The position numbers and the translations under genes are program-made. The notes under the pieces were generated by a model, which saw only the letters and a program-made list of their open reading frames with translations, was not told where the DNA came from and made no database searches. A DNA stretch of 64,000 nucleotides from JAGRGG01 sp965217265 (GTDB lineage Bacteria > Pseudomonadota > Alphaproteobacteria > Geminicoccales > Geminicoccaceae), in contig CBDCHP010000012.1 of NCBI GenBank assembly GCA_965217265.1, positions 1-64,000 on the forward strand. The letters run 5' to 3'. Below are positions 43,951 through 52,490 of the stretch, in pieces (the stretch's first letter is position 1; each line of letters starts with the position of its first letter).

Positions 43951-44827
43951 ACATCCGTCGCAACACGGCGTCTTCCGCGATTCTCTCGTCCGTCCCGGCG
44001 GTGAACGCGGCGACGGTGCGGCGGCTCTCGGGCGCGTGGTATACTGTCCCGACGCTGCCCGGACCGCCGGCCGAGTGACCGACGACGCGAAGCGGCGCAC
44101 CGCCGGGGCGTTGCATCGTGCCGATCATCAGCCCGAGGCCGTAGCCCGTCGTCGTCCAGGGCCGGTCGGGAAGCGGCCCACCAATCGGGTGACCGTCGAG
44201 CATCGCCGCCCTTGAGGCCGGCGCGAGCAGGTCGCCGTTGAGCAGCCGGTGCAGCGCGAGCGCCGCCTCGGTGACGGGGCCGACGACAATGCCGTGGAAG
44301 GCCCACCCCGGGTGGTAGCCCTGCCCGCCCACGAACGTCGTGGTCTCCATGTCGGCGCGCGTTTCGGCGAGGTAGGACGAGCACAGGTCAAGGGGTGCGA
44401 GAACCAGATCGCGCACCGCCTCCCTCAGACCGGCGCCGTAGGCCCGCTCGATCAGCCGGCGCAGAAGAAGATAGCCCACGTTCGAGTAGGCCCAGCCCGT
44501 TTTGGGCGCGAAGAGGAGGCGCGTCGGCGGTACGCGCCGGAAGACCTCGTCGTCGGACCAGGGATCGTCGCCCCGCGCCACGGCGGCATGATAGTCGGCG
44601 AGCCTCGCGTAATTGCCCACGCCGGCGCGGTGCTGTAAAAGCTCGCGCGGCGTGTAGGGCAGGCCGGCGAGCGGTTCGTCGAGGGCGAGACGATCCTGCT
44701 CGGCGAGCCGGAGCGCGCAGGCGGCGATCAGGGTCTTGGTGAAGCTCCACCACGGCACGGGGACCATCGAGGCACCGCCGGCGAGGTTGCCCCGTGCGTC
44801 GACGGCCGCGGTGTGGCACGAGCACAT
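43949..44827 (-). CDS. serine hydrolase, beta-lactamase/esterase class C fold
   Basis: 292-aa serine hydrolase of the beta-lactamase class C / esterase-PBP superfamily. The catalytic tetrad motif is WWSFTKTL (SxxK), the second motif is WAYSNVGYL (Y-x-N), and the third is VGHSAGGPGS (H-x-G). No signal peptide is seen with the ATG at 44827; an upstream GTG or TTG could add some residues. It lies between dnaA and dnaN on the opposite strand. Role (esterase, D-aminopeptidase or peptidoglycan-related) cannot be decided. Confidence 0.78.
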   Translation of the reverse strand: MCSCHTAAVDARGNLAGGASMVPVPWWSFTKTLIAACALRLAEQDRLALDEPLAGLPYTPRELLQHRAGVGNYARLADYHAAVARGDDPWSDDEVFRRVPPTRLLFAPKTGWAYSNVGYLLLRRLIERAYGAGLREAVRDLVLAPLDLCSSYLAETRADMETTTFVGGQGYHPGWAFHGIVVGPVTEAALALHRLLNGDLLAPASRAAMLDGHPIGGPLPDRPWTTTGYGLGLMIGTMQRPGGAPLRVVGHSAGGPGSVGTVYHAPESRRTVAAFTAGTDERIAEDAVLRRM

Positions 44828-44966
44828 GCCTAAGGTGTAGACACGCGACGGCGGCACGCCAAGATACGAGACAGCCAACGCCGTTTTTGCTAGCCTGCCC
44901 GCCCCTTGAACGGGCTTGGACGCGCCGGGCCGGCGCCTTTGCCCCATCGACAGAAAACAGACGCCC

Positions 44967-46085
44967 ATGAAGCTCTTCATCGAGCGCGCCGCGCTTCTCA
45001 AGTCGCTCAGCCACGTCCAGAACGTCGTCGAGCGGCGCAACACCATCCCGATCCTCGGCAACGTCAAGCTCGACGCCGAGGGCGAGCGCTTAGGCCTGAC
45101 CGCGACCGACATGGAACTGTCCTTGGCGTCGGGCGAGCCGGCCCGCGTCGAGCGGCCGGGGCAGACGACGGTCGCGGCGCACACCTTCTTCGACATCGTC
45201 CGCAAGCTCGCCGACGGCAGCGAGATCCTGATCGAGGCGGCGGACAAGGGCGGCGAGGTGACGCTCCAGGCCGGCCGCTCGATCTTCAACCTGCCATCGC
45301 TCCCCGCCGACGAGTTCCCGGCGATGGAGCTCGAAGACCTCGACGTGCGCTTCTCCGTTCCGGCCGAGGATTTAAAGCGCCTGATCGACAAGACGCGCTT
45401 TGCCATCTCGACCGAGGAGACGCGCTACTACTTGAACGGCATCTACCTGCACGCGGCGAAGTCGGGCGCCACCAGCACGCTGCGCGGGGTCGCGACCGAC
45501 GGGCATCGCCTCTCGCGCGTCGAGGTGGCGCTGCCCGAGGGGGCCGAGAACCTGCCGGCCGTCATCGTGCCGCGCAAGACCGTGGCCGAGGTCCGAAAGC
45601 TGATCGAGGGCGTCGAGGGCGAGGTCAAGGTCGCCGTCTCGCCGCAGCGCATCCAGTTCCTGTTCGACCGCGCCGTCCTCGTCTCGCGCCTGATCGACGG
45701 CACCTTCCCCGACTACGAGCGCGTCATCCCGACCGGCAACGACAAGGCGGTCCTGGTCGAGACCAAGCCGTTCGCCGCCGCCGTCGATCGCGTCGCCACC
45801 ATCTCGACCGAGCGCGCGCGCGCCGTGAAGATGCGCTTCGACACCAACCGCGTCACCGTCTCGGCGGTCAGCACCGAGGCCGGCCGGGCGGTTGAAGAGA
45901 TCGACGCCGAATTCGCCGGCGAGCCCCTCGAAATCGGCTTCAACGCCCGCTATATACTTGACATGTTGAGCGAAATCGACGGCGGGCAGGTTCGGATCGA
46001 GATGGCGAACGCGGCGGCACCCACGCTGGTGCGCGAGCCCGACGATGCGTCCACGGTCTACGTCTTGATGCCCATGCGCGTTTGA
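44967..46085 (+). CDS. dnaN: DNA polymerase III beta subunit (sliding clamp)
   Basis: 372-aa clamp. It opens MKLFIERAALLKSLSHVQNV and has the three-fold clamp repeats; conserved NTIPILGNVKL, ATDGHRLS and the C-terminal VYVLMPMRV. The stop overlaps the recF ATG (TGATG). Confidence 0.96.
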   Translation: MKLFIERAALLKSLSHVQNVVERRNTIPILGNVKLDAEGERLGLTATDMELSLASGEPARVERPGQTTVAAHTFFDIVRKLADGSEILIEAADKGGEVTLQAGRSIFNLPSLPADEFPAMELEDLDVRFSVPAEDLKRLIDKTRFAISTEETRYYLNGIYLHAAKSGATSTLRGVATDGHRLSRVEVALPEGAENLPAVIVPRKTVAEVRKLIEGVEGEVKVAVSPQRIQFLFDRAVLVSRLIDGTFPDYERVIPTGNDKAVLVETKPFAAAVDRVATISTERARAVKMRFDTNRVTVSAVSTEAGRAVEEIDAEFAGEPLEIGFNARYILDMLSEIDGGQVRIEMANAAAPTLVREPDDASTVYVLMPMRV

Positions 46086-47245
46086 TGCCCCCGGCCGCGT
46101 CAGTCTTGTCCGCACCGGCAACGGTCCCGGCGGCGACCTCGGTCGGGGATCTTCGCCTGCGCGCGTTTCGCAACTACGGAAACGCCCGCCTCGACGCGCC
46201 CGCCGGCCCCGTCGTCCTCACCGGCCCGAACGGTTCGGGCAAGACCAACCTGCTCGAAGCCGTCTCGCTGCTCGCCCCCGGCCGCGGCCTGCGCCGGGCG
46301 GCCCTGAGCGAGATGGACCGGGACGGCGGCGGGCCTTGGAGCCTGTCGGCCGTGGTCGAGGCGCGGGGCGACCCGGTCGAGGTCGAGACCGGCCGCGACC
46401 TTGAGCACGAGCGGCGCTACGTCCGCCTGTTCGGCGAGGCGGCGCGCTCGCAGAACCTGCTCGCCGAGACCCTGGGCGTCGTCTGGCTGGTGCCGGCGAT
46501 GGACCGGCTGTTCGTCGAGGGGGCCGCGAACCGTCGCCGCTTTCTCGACCGCTTGGCGCTCGCCGTCTTTCCCGGCCACGCCGCCAGCGCCTCGGCCTAC
46601 GAGAGGGCGATGCGCGAGCGGGCCGCCCTCCTGCGCGGCGGCCGCCGCCACGATCCGGCGTGGCTCGCCGCCCTGGAGCGGCGCATGGCCGAGAACGCCG
46701 CAGCACTCGCCGCCGCCCGGCGCGAGTTGGTCATGGGCCTCAACCGCCTGCTCGCCGACGGGTTCGGCGAACTGCCCAGATTGCGCTTGGCGCTGGACGG
46801 CGAGGTCGAGGCCATGTTCGAGACGATGCGCGCGCTCGACGTCGAGGCGGCCTTGGTCGAGCGCTGGCGCTGGACGCGCCAGGCCGACGCGATCACCGGC
46901 GGCGCCGCGATCGGGCCGCACCGCACCGACCTCGCCGCCTTTGACGCCGCCGACGACGAGCCGGCGAAGCGCTGCTCGACGGGCCGGCAAAAGGCGATGC
47001 TCCTCGCCATCACGCTGGCCGAGGCGCGGCTGCGGCAGGCGCGCTTGGGAGACTTGCCCGTCCTCCTCCTGGACGAGGTCGCGGCCCACCTGGACAAGGA
47101 GCGCCGCGAGCGCCTGTGCGCTACCCTGCAAGCGCTCGGCGCCCAGGCGTGGCTGACCGGCACCGATCGAGATTTGTTCGCGGCGTTCAATCAGGACGCC
47201 CTGTTCGTTCACGTCGAGGAAGGACGTTTGCAGCACCATGCGTGA
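46085..47245 (+). CDS. recF: DNA replication and repair protein RecF
   Basis: 386-aa SMC-like ATPase loading RecA at gaps. Walker A TGPNGSGKTNLLEAV, signature region STGRQKAMLLAI (Gln of the usual SxGQQK is Arg), Walker B PVLLLDEVAAHLD. It has a 20-residue Ala/Pro-rich N-terminal extension before LRLRAFRNYGNA. ATG at 46085 overlaps dnaN; its end overlaps gyrB by 8 bp. Confidence 0.94.
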   Translation: MPPAASVLSAPATVPAATSVGDLRLRAFRNYGNARLDAPAGPVVLTGPNGSGKTNLLEAVSLLAPGRGLRRAALSEMDRDGGGPWSLSAVVEARGDPVEVETGRDLEHERRYVRLFGEAARSQNLLAETLGVVWLVPAMDRLFVEGAANRRRFLDRLALAVFPGHAASASAYERAMRERAALLRGGRRHDPAWLAALERRMAENAAALAAARRELVMGLNRLLADGFGELPRLRLALDGEVEAMFETMRALDVEAALVERWRWTRQADAITGGAAIGPHRTDLAAFDAADDEPAKRCSTGRQKAMLLAITLAEARLRQARLGDLPVLLLDEVAAHLDKERRERLCATLQALGAQAWLTGTDRDLFAAFNQDALFVHVEEGRLQHHA

Positions 47246-49670
47246 GCCAGTTTTGCGCGCCGACGAGCGCCCGGCCGAGTCCGACTACGACAGCCGTTCG
47301 ATCCAGGTCCTCGAAGGCCTGGAGGCCGTGCGGCTGCGGCCGGGCATGTATATCGGCGACACCGACGACGGCTCGGGCCTGCACCACATGGTCTTCGAGG
47401 TCGTCGACAACGCGATCGACGAGACGCTCGCCGGCCACGCCTCCGCCGTCGAGGTGACCTTGAACGCCGACGGCTCGGTCACGGTCCGCGACGACGGCCG
47501 CGGCATCCCCGTCGACATGCACGCGGCCGAGGGCGTCTCGGCGGCGCAGGTCATCATGACCGTGCTGCACGCCGGCGGCAAGTTCAACCAGAACGCCTAC
47601 AAGGTCTCGGGCGGGCTGCACGGCGTCGGCGTCTCGGTCGTCAACGCCCTCTCCGAGTGGCTGGATCTGCGCATCTGGCGCGACGGCGGCGAGCACTACC
47701 TGCGCTTCGAGGACGGCGGCGAGCCGGTGGCGCCCCTGAAGCGGGTCGGGCCGCAGGACGGCCGGCGCGGCACCGAACTCACCTTCATGCCGTCCATCAA
47801 GGTGTTCTCGCAGACCGAGTTCTCCTACGCGGTCCTCGAACACCGCCTGCGCGAGCTGGCGTTCTTGAATTCGGGCGTCAGGATCATCCTGCGCGACCTG
47901 CGCGCTTCCGAGCCCAAGGAGGAGCACCTCCACTTCGACGGCGGGCTCGAAGCCTTCGTGCGCTACCTCGACCGGGCAAAGCAGCCCCTCCACCCGACGC
48001 CGATCACCGTCGGCGGCGAGCGCGACCGGGTCGCGGTCGAGTGCGCCATGCAGTGGAACGACGGCTACCACGAGACCAGCTTGAGCTTCACCAACAACAT
48101 CCCCCAGCGCGACGGCGGCACCCACATGGCCGGCTTTCGCACGGCGCTGACCCGCACGCTCAACAAGTACGCCGAGGAGACCGGCATCCTCAAGCGCGAC
48201 AAGGTCACGCTCACCGGCGACGACATGCGCGAGGGGCTGACCTGCGTGCTCGCCGTCAAGATGCCCGACCCGAAATTCTCCTCGCAGACCAAGGACAAGC
48301 TGGTCTCGTCCGAGGTCGCCCCCGTCGTCCAGGCGCTGATCTCGGAGACGCTCGGGCGCTGGTTCGAGGAGCACCCGGCCGAGGCGCGCACCATCTTCGC
48401 CAAGGTGGTCGAGGCCGCGACCGCGCGCGAGGCGGCGAGGAAGGCGCGCGACCTCACCCGCCGCAAGGGTGCTCTCGACATCGCCAACCTGCCGGGCAAG
48501 CTCGCCGACTGCCAGGAGCGCGACCCCGCCAACGCCGAACTGTTCCTGGTCGAGGGCGACAGCGCCGGCGGCTCGGCCAAGCAGGGCCGCGAGCGCCGCT
48601 TTCAGGCGATCCTCCCCTTGCGCGGCAAGATCCTCAACGTCGAGCGCGCCCGCCTCGACAAGGTCCTGGGCAGCCAGGAGATCGGCACGCTCATCACCGC
48701 CCTGGGTACGGGCATCCGCGACGATTTCGACCTCGCCAAGCTGCGCTACCACCGCATCGTCATCATGACCGACGCCGACGTCGACGGCTCGCACATCCGC
48801 ACCCTCCTCCTCACCTTCTTCTACCGCCACCTGCCCGCCGTCATCGAGGCGGGGCACCTGTTCATCGCCCAGCCGCCGCTCTACAAGGTCAAGCGCGGCC
48901 AGCACGAGCGCTACTTGAAGAACGACGCCGCGCTCGACGCCTACCTGATGGAGACCGGCCTCGACGGCGCCGTCTTCGCCGCCGGCGACGGGCAGGCTTT
49001 TGCCGGCGACGCGCTCGCCACCCTGGTCGAGCGGCTGGTCCGCGTGCGCGCGCAGGCGGCCAACGTCGGCGCCAAGCTGCCGCCGCGGCTGATCGAGGCG
49101 GTGGCGATCGAGGGCGGGTTGACCGAGGCGGTCCTCGCCGACCCGGCCCTCGCCCTGCTGGCGGCGCAGGACGTCGCCCGGCGCTTGAGCCAGATCGAGG
49201 GCGGCGGCTGGAGTGCGCATCAGACCGACGGCGGCGACTTGATCTTCCACGAGCAGCGCGGCGAGCGGCGCGAGCGCTACCGGCTGGAGCCGACGGCGCT
49301 GCGCAAGCCCGAGATGCGCCGCCTGATCGACACGCTGGCGCCGGTGCGCGAATCCTTCAAGACCCCCGGCACCCTCACCCGCAAGGAGGGCGAGGTCGCC
49401 GTCTTGAGCCCGATCGACCTCGTCGAGGGCGTCCTCGCCTTCGGCCGCAAGGGCCTCGCGATCCAGCGCTACAAGGGCTTGGGCGAGATGAACCCGGAAC
49501 AGCTCTGGGAGACGACGCTCGATCCGACCAAGCGCACGCTGATCCAGGTCCGGGTCGACCACGCCGACGAGGCCGACGAGATCTTCACGACGCTGATGGG
49601 CGACGTCGTCGAGCCGCGGCGCGAGTTCATCCAGGAGAACGCGCTGAAAGTCGTGAACCTCGACGTGTGA
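47238..49670 (+). CDS. gyrB: DNA gyrase subunit B
   Basis: 810-aa ATPase subunit of gyrase. GHKL domain: EVVDNAIDETLAGHA, DDGRGIPVD and GLHGVGVSVVNALS; TOPRIM: VEGDSAGGSAKQGRERRFQA and MTDADVDGSHIRTL; C-terminal RYKGLGEMNPEQLWETT. The last 24 codons and stop (49596-49670) are repeated at 51090-51164 beyond an AT-rich insertion, yet this copy of gyrB is complete. Confidence 0.97.
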   Translation: MREPVLRADERPAESDYDSRSIQVLEGLEAVRLRPGMYIGDTDDGSGLHHMVFEVVDNAIDETLAGHASAVEVTLNADGSVTVRDDGRGIPVDMHAAEGVSAAQVIMTVLHAGGKFNQNAYKVSGGLHGVGVSVVNALSEWLDLRIWRDGGEHYLRFEDGGEPVAPLKRVGPQDGRRGTELTFMPSIKVFSQTEFSYAVLEHRLRELAFLNSGVRIILRDLRASEPKEEHLHFDGGLEAFVRYLDRAKQPLHPTPITVGGERDRVAVECAMQWNDGYHETSLSFTNNIPQRDGGTHMAGFRTALTRTLNKYAEETGILKRDKVTLTGDDMREGLTCVLAVKMPDPKFSSQTKDKLVSSEVAPVVQALISETLGRWFEEHPAEARTIFAKVVEAATAREAARKARDLTRRKGALDIANLPGKLADCQERDPANAELFLVEGDSAGGSAKQGRERRFQAILPLRGKILNVERARLDKVLGSQEIGTLITALGTGIRDDFDLAKLRYHRIVIMTDADVDGSHIRTLLLTFFYRHLPAVIEAGHLFIAQPPLYKVKRGQHERYLKNDAALDAYLMETGLDGAVFAAGDGQAFAGDALATLVERLVRVRAQAANVGAKLPPRLIEAVAIEGGLTEAVLADPALALLAAQDVARRLSQIEGGGWSAHQTDGGDLIFHEQRGERRERYRLEPTALRKPEMRRLIDTLAPVRESFKTPGTLTRKEGEVAVLSPIDLVEGVLAFGRKGLAIQRYKGLGEMNPEQLWETTLDPTKRTLIQVRVDHADEADEIFTTLMGDVVEPRREFIQENALKVVNLDV
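49596..49670 (+). repeat. 75-bp direct repeat, left copy (gyrB 3' end)
   Basis: Exactly identical to 51090-51164. It begins at the internal GyrB codon ATG and ends at TGA, so it is 25 codons long. The flanking bases differ on both sides. Likely one end of an integrated element. Confidence 0.95.
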
Positions 49671-49772
49671 CCGATGGGCTCCAACATTTCTAACCATTGC
49701 CGTAGGCACGATTGAAGCGAGGCTGTATTACTTGCTTAGTCTTGTTACCGTTAGCCTCAGCGGATAGGAAAA

Positions 49773-50807
49773 GTGACAATCGATTTTCAAGAAAATCTTA
49801 TCATGACAGCCGTCGCGGCAGTTTGCAATGCAAGCAGTACTGCCGAAGCCTACGAGCAGTATAAGTGTCTTTCACCACTGCTGAAAGATTACAAATTTAT
49901 TTTTAGTACACAAAAAGGAGCAATACCAGCTTTTGCTGTCAATCATAGATTCTCTGCCGGCGCGTCAATCCGAAGCCTTTTCGCGTCTGATCGAGTTTTT
50001 GTTCTCGATGCAGAGACTTTTCGAGAGATGGAAACCGGCAAGGCAACTTATCCTATTGATTATTCAATCTCGCTTGATACGCAAGCACTGAGTTACTTGG
50101 AACCATATATTTCAAGCATTTCAAGTAAGCCGAGATCAGGTATACCATCAGATTTCAAGGAGGTTTTTGAATTCATTGCTCGGGACGATGTACGTATAGA
50201 TCCCATCCCGTATATGTCCGAAAATCTTGTTAATCTTGCCGATCCCAACGCTGCCGATAAGATTTTTAATACGTTCAAAGCTTATGAGATTTTGCGAACA
50301 CTTGACATAGAATCATTCAGAAAGCATGGCGATATACGATCGAATTTGGCAGACTATGAATTGGTTGCGCGTGCACAACAGCATCTTTCTCAAAGGTACA
50401 TGGATCGCGAAAATGGTCATTTTATGAGAGGCTTTTCTTTCATGCAACAATCCATGTATGCGCTTCTTCTAAAGATGGCGTCTATACAGCTGAGAGTGCC
50501 GAGCACGGTTCTTCATGGGAAGATAGCAGAATTTTTAAAATTTTGTGATGTAGATCTTGCAACTATGTATTGGCGTGAAATAGCTCTTGCACGCTCTTAT
50601 TTTGAGCATGGCCAAAAATTTGCTTTTTTTGGAAAAATACAGAAGAAACCAAACGATTTGCCGGCACAGAAGAGACGAGATGATTTGCTGGCACAGGTGA
50701 GCAATATGGCCTGGGATCTTTGGCATGTTCGGCAAATGGAGCTAATGATTACCTTTAGGCCATCAAAGGAGGCTCGCTATTTTTTTTCCTGCCTTTCTTA
50801 CATTTGA
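49773..50807 (+). CDS. island protein, unknown, possible PIN-like fold (N-terminal part)
   Basis: 344-aa ORF with AT-rich codon use unlike any neighbour. GTG start after AGGAAAA; the ATG at 49803 is an alternative. Not recognised with confidence. It contains YPIDYSISLDTQALSYLEPY (about residues 92-111), which resembles the first Asp motif of PIN-like nucleases, a long helical middle, and MAWDLWHVRQME near the end. The last seven residues, after an 8-T run at 50780-50787, look out of frame: dropping one T joins a 95-residue extension. The intact protein would be about 433 aa. Possible nuclease or abortive-infection protein; low certainty. Confidence 0.7.
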   Translation: MTIDFQENLIMTAVAAVCNASSTAEAYEQYKCLSPLLKDYKFIFSTQKGAIPAFAVNHRFSAGASIRSLFASDRVFVLDAETFREMETGKATYPIDYSISLDTQALSYLEPYISSISSKPRSGIPSDFKEVFEFIARDDVRIDPIPYMSENLVNLADPNAADKIFNTFKAYEILRTLDIESFRKHGDIRSNLADYELVARAQQHLSQRYMDRENGHFMRGFSFMQQSMYALLLKMASIQLRVPSTVLHGKIAEFLKFCDVDLATMYWREIALARSYFEHGQKFAFFGKIQKKPNDLPAQKRRDDLLAQVSNMAWDLWHVRQMELMITFRPSKEARYFFSCLSYI

Positions 50808-51075
50808 CAAACGTCTTATTGAGGTAATCGATCTGTACCCGCTCAAATCGTGTGCATTCAAAATCGGGAGCAGGAGACCGATACCGTTTCCTATACGCGA
50901 CCACCATGATATAGTATCTACCGATCAGAACGATGGGCAAGCTATGTTAGAGCAATACCTATCGAAAGAAGCTCAAGCCTCACGAGCTTCTAGGCGTGAT
51001 GTCGTAGGGGCACAGCTAGCTGACATTGTGAAGCGCTTGGAAGAAGAACTCGTCAGTGCTGCTCGTATCAGCTAA
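50788..51075 (+). pseudogene. C-terminal continuation of the island protein in another frame
   Basis: 95 codons then TAA at 51073-51075. It reads PAFLTFDKRLIEVIDLYPLK and onward to an AQLADIVKRLEEELVSAARI tail. The LTFDKRL segment looks like the last catalytic Asp motif of a PIN-like domain, which would belong with the upstream LDTQ motif. No separate start with a ribosome site is seen. It is reached only by losing one T in the T8 run or by slippage there. Confidence 0.6.
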
Positions 51076-51089
51076 TAGGTACTCCTTCC

Positions 51090-51164
51090 ATGGGCGACGT
51101 CGTCGAGCCGCGGCGCGAGTTCATCCAGGAGAACGCGCTGAAAGTCGTGAACCTCGACGTGTGA
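51090..51164 (+). repeat. 75-bp direct repeat, right copy
   Basis: Identical to 49596-49670. It forms an ATG-to-TGA mini-ORF of 24 codons whose last bases (GTGA) overlap the GTG start of the lipoprotein gene, as the original gyrB end would have done. Confidence 0.95.
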
Positions 51165-51640
51165 GCCGCGTTGTCATCCTCGTCCTCCTCCTCATCAGCG
51201 GGTGCGCCGTGGCCGACACATCGTCCAACCTCCTCGATCCCTTGACCGTGGCGCGCACCGGCAAGCCGAACGACTCCCTGATCTGCCCGGCCGGCGACGC
51301 CCCCGCCTGCACGGCCAGGCCCGACCGCGAGGCGCCCCGCCTGTCGGCCACGCCCGAGGCCGTCCTCGACGCTTGGCGGCGGGCGATCCAAGCGGCACCC
51401 AGGACACGGCTGACCCACGACGCCAACGGCCTCATCGTCGGCGAGCAGAAGAGCCGCGTCTTTCGCTTCACCGACCGCTTCGCCGTGCGCGCCGTCGCGG
51501 CCGGCGATGGTGCCAGCTACGCCGCCTACAGCCGCTCGCTCGCCGGCCGCTACGATTTCGGCGTCAACAAGAAGCGCCTGGACGGTTGGGCCGAGGCGGT
51601 CGACGCCGAGTTGAGCAGAGTGAAATCGGCGGCGCCCTGA
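51161..51640 (+). CDS. DUF1499 lipoprotein
   Basis: 159-aa lipoprotein. GTG start; signal peptide VVILVLLLISGC with a lipobox-like LISGC. The mature part holds the DUF1499 pattern: KSRVFRFTDRFAVRAVA and YDFGVNKKRLDGWAEAV. It was presumably co-translated with gyrB before the island was inserted. Function unknown; envelope location likely. The TGA starts palindromic copy 9. Confidence 0.8.
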   Translation: MSRVVILVLLLISGCAVADTSSNLLDPLTVARTGKPNDSLICPAGDAPACTARPDREAPRLSATPEAVLDAWRRAIQAAPRTRLTHDANGLIVGEQKSRVFRFTDRFAVRAVAAGDGASYAAYSRSLAGRYDFGVNKKRLDGWAEAVDAELSRVKSAAP

Positions 51641-51792
51641 CGCTTCGCGGCGCTGGCGCGCGGCCTTTTTTCTTCTCTTTTTTATTTTTGTCCGAGGCTG
51701 GCCCCCGGTGCTTCGGCTAGCCTCCTACGTCGACACTTGCGAAGAAAGACCCTGCGTCGGCCCGTCTCGCGTCGCGAGGCACCGAAGCGTTC
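51638..51792. repeat. intergenic palindromic element, copy 9 (diverged)
   Basis: About 155 bp, (+) orientation. Left tip TGACGCTTCGCGGCGCTGGC with T-rich tract intact; right arm altered (CTCGCGTCGCGAGGCACCG then AAGCGTTC). The GTTAACACTGG core has become GTCGACACTTG. Confidence 0.8.
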
Positions 51793-51864
51793 TCCCCGAT
51801 CGAACCCGTAGACGCATCGCGTCCCATGCGTCACCCTGCCGTCGCTGCATGGGAGGGCGCGAAG

Positions 51865-52236
51865 ATGGCCGGTAAGAAGGTGTTGTTGATCGGCTTGGAC
51901 CCGAAGGTGGTCGATTATACCAAGTGGCCCGGGCTTACCGCCGAGAAGCTCAAAGCGGGATCGAAGGCCGGCATAGCGACGCTGGCATCGAAGGGCTACG
52001 ACGCGAGCACCTGCTTCATCGATCACGGCGAGACGGCGGAAGCGACGGTGACCGACGCGTTGTCGACGACGCGCTACGAGTGCATCTTGATCGGTGCCGG
52101 GGTGCGGGCAGACCCGGCCGAGTTCTTGTTGTTCGAGAGGCTGATCAACGTCATCCTACGCCACGCGCCGAGCGCGCGTATCTGTTTCAACACCGGCCCG
52201 GGCGACACGGTCGAGGCCATCGAGCGCTGGGTCTGA
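51865..52236 (+). CDS. conserved hypothetical protein
   Basis: 123-aa soluble protein, MAGKKVLLIGLDPKVVDYTK at the start and ICFNTGPGDTVEAIERW at the end. It looks like an alpha/beta Rossmann-type or receiver-like small domain and belongs to a widely seen uncharacterised family. ATG at 51865 follows GGGAGGG; the open frame begins at 51826. No function can be assigned. Confidence 0.75.
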   Translation: MAGKKVLLIGLDPKVVDYTKWPGLTAEKLKAGSKAGIATLASKGYDASTCFIDHGETAEATVTDALSTTRYECILIGAGVRADPAEFLLFERLINVILRHAPSARICFNTGPGDTVEAIERWV

Positions 52237-52490
52237 TGCGTGCCTCCCTCAGGCTTAACGCCCGATCGCTTCCCGCTATGCTTATGTTGCGTTGCAGCAA
52301 TGCGTTTTCGCCCCCGTCGGGCGCCGATAATCCAGGTTGTCGAAGGGCTTAGCCGCACCCGTGCCGCGCGTGGAGTGGCGGTGTCGGCTCAACTAACCCT
52401 TGAAACCCGGGCGCGCCTATGGCCTAACCTGCGCCCCGTGTGTGTTGGCCGGCCTCGTGGCCTTTTCTCTACCTTTGAAGGATCTTTGAT

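Larger units (their letters stand above)
49671..51089 (+). mobile_element. 1.42-kb AT-rich island inserted at the gyrB 3' end
   Basis: Base composition drops abruptly from about 70% GC to roughly 40-45% by eye between the two 75-bp copies and returns to normal after. The lipoprotein gene that follows the right copy overlaps a gyrB-type end (GTGA), which shows the ancestral order was gyrB directly followed by that gene. The island holds one split gene and no recognisable integrase, transposase or terminal inverted repeat. Confidence 0.85.

Noticed and set aside
49671..51089. Insertion sequence or prophage in the gyrB island
   Set aside because: No transposase, integrase or terminal inverted repeats; the flanking repeat is 75 bp of gyrB, much longer than an IS target duplication.
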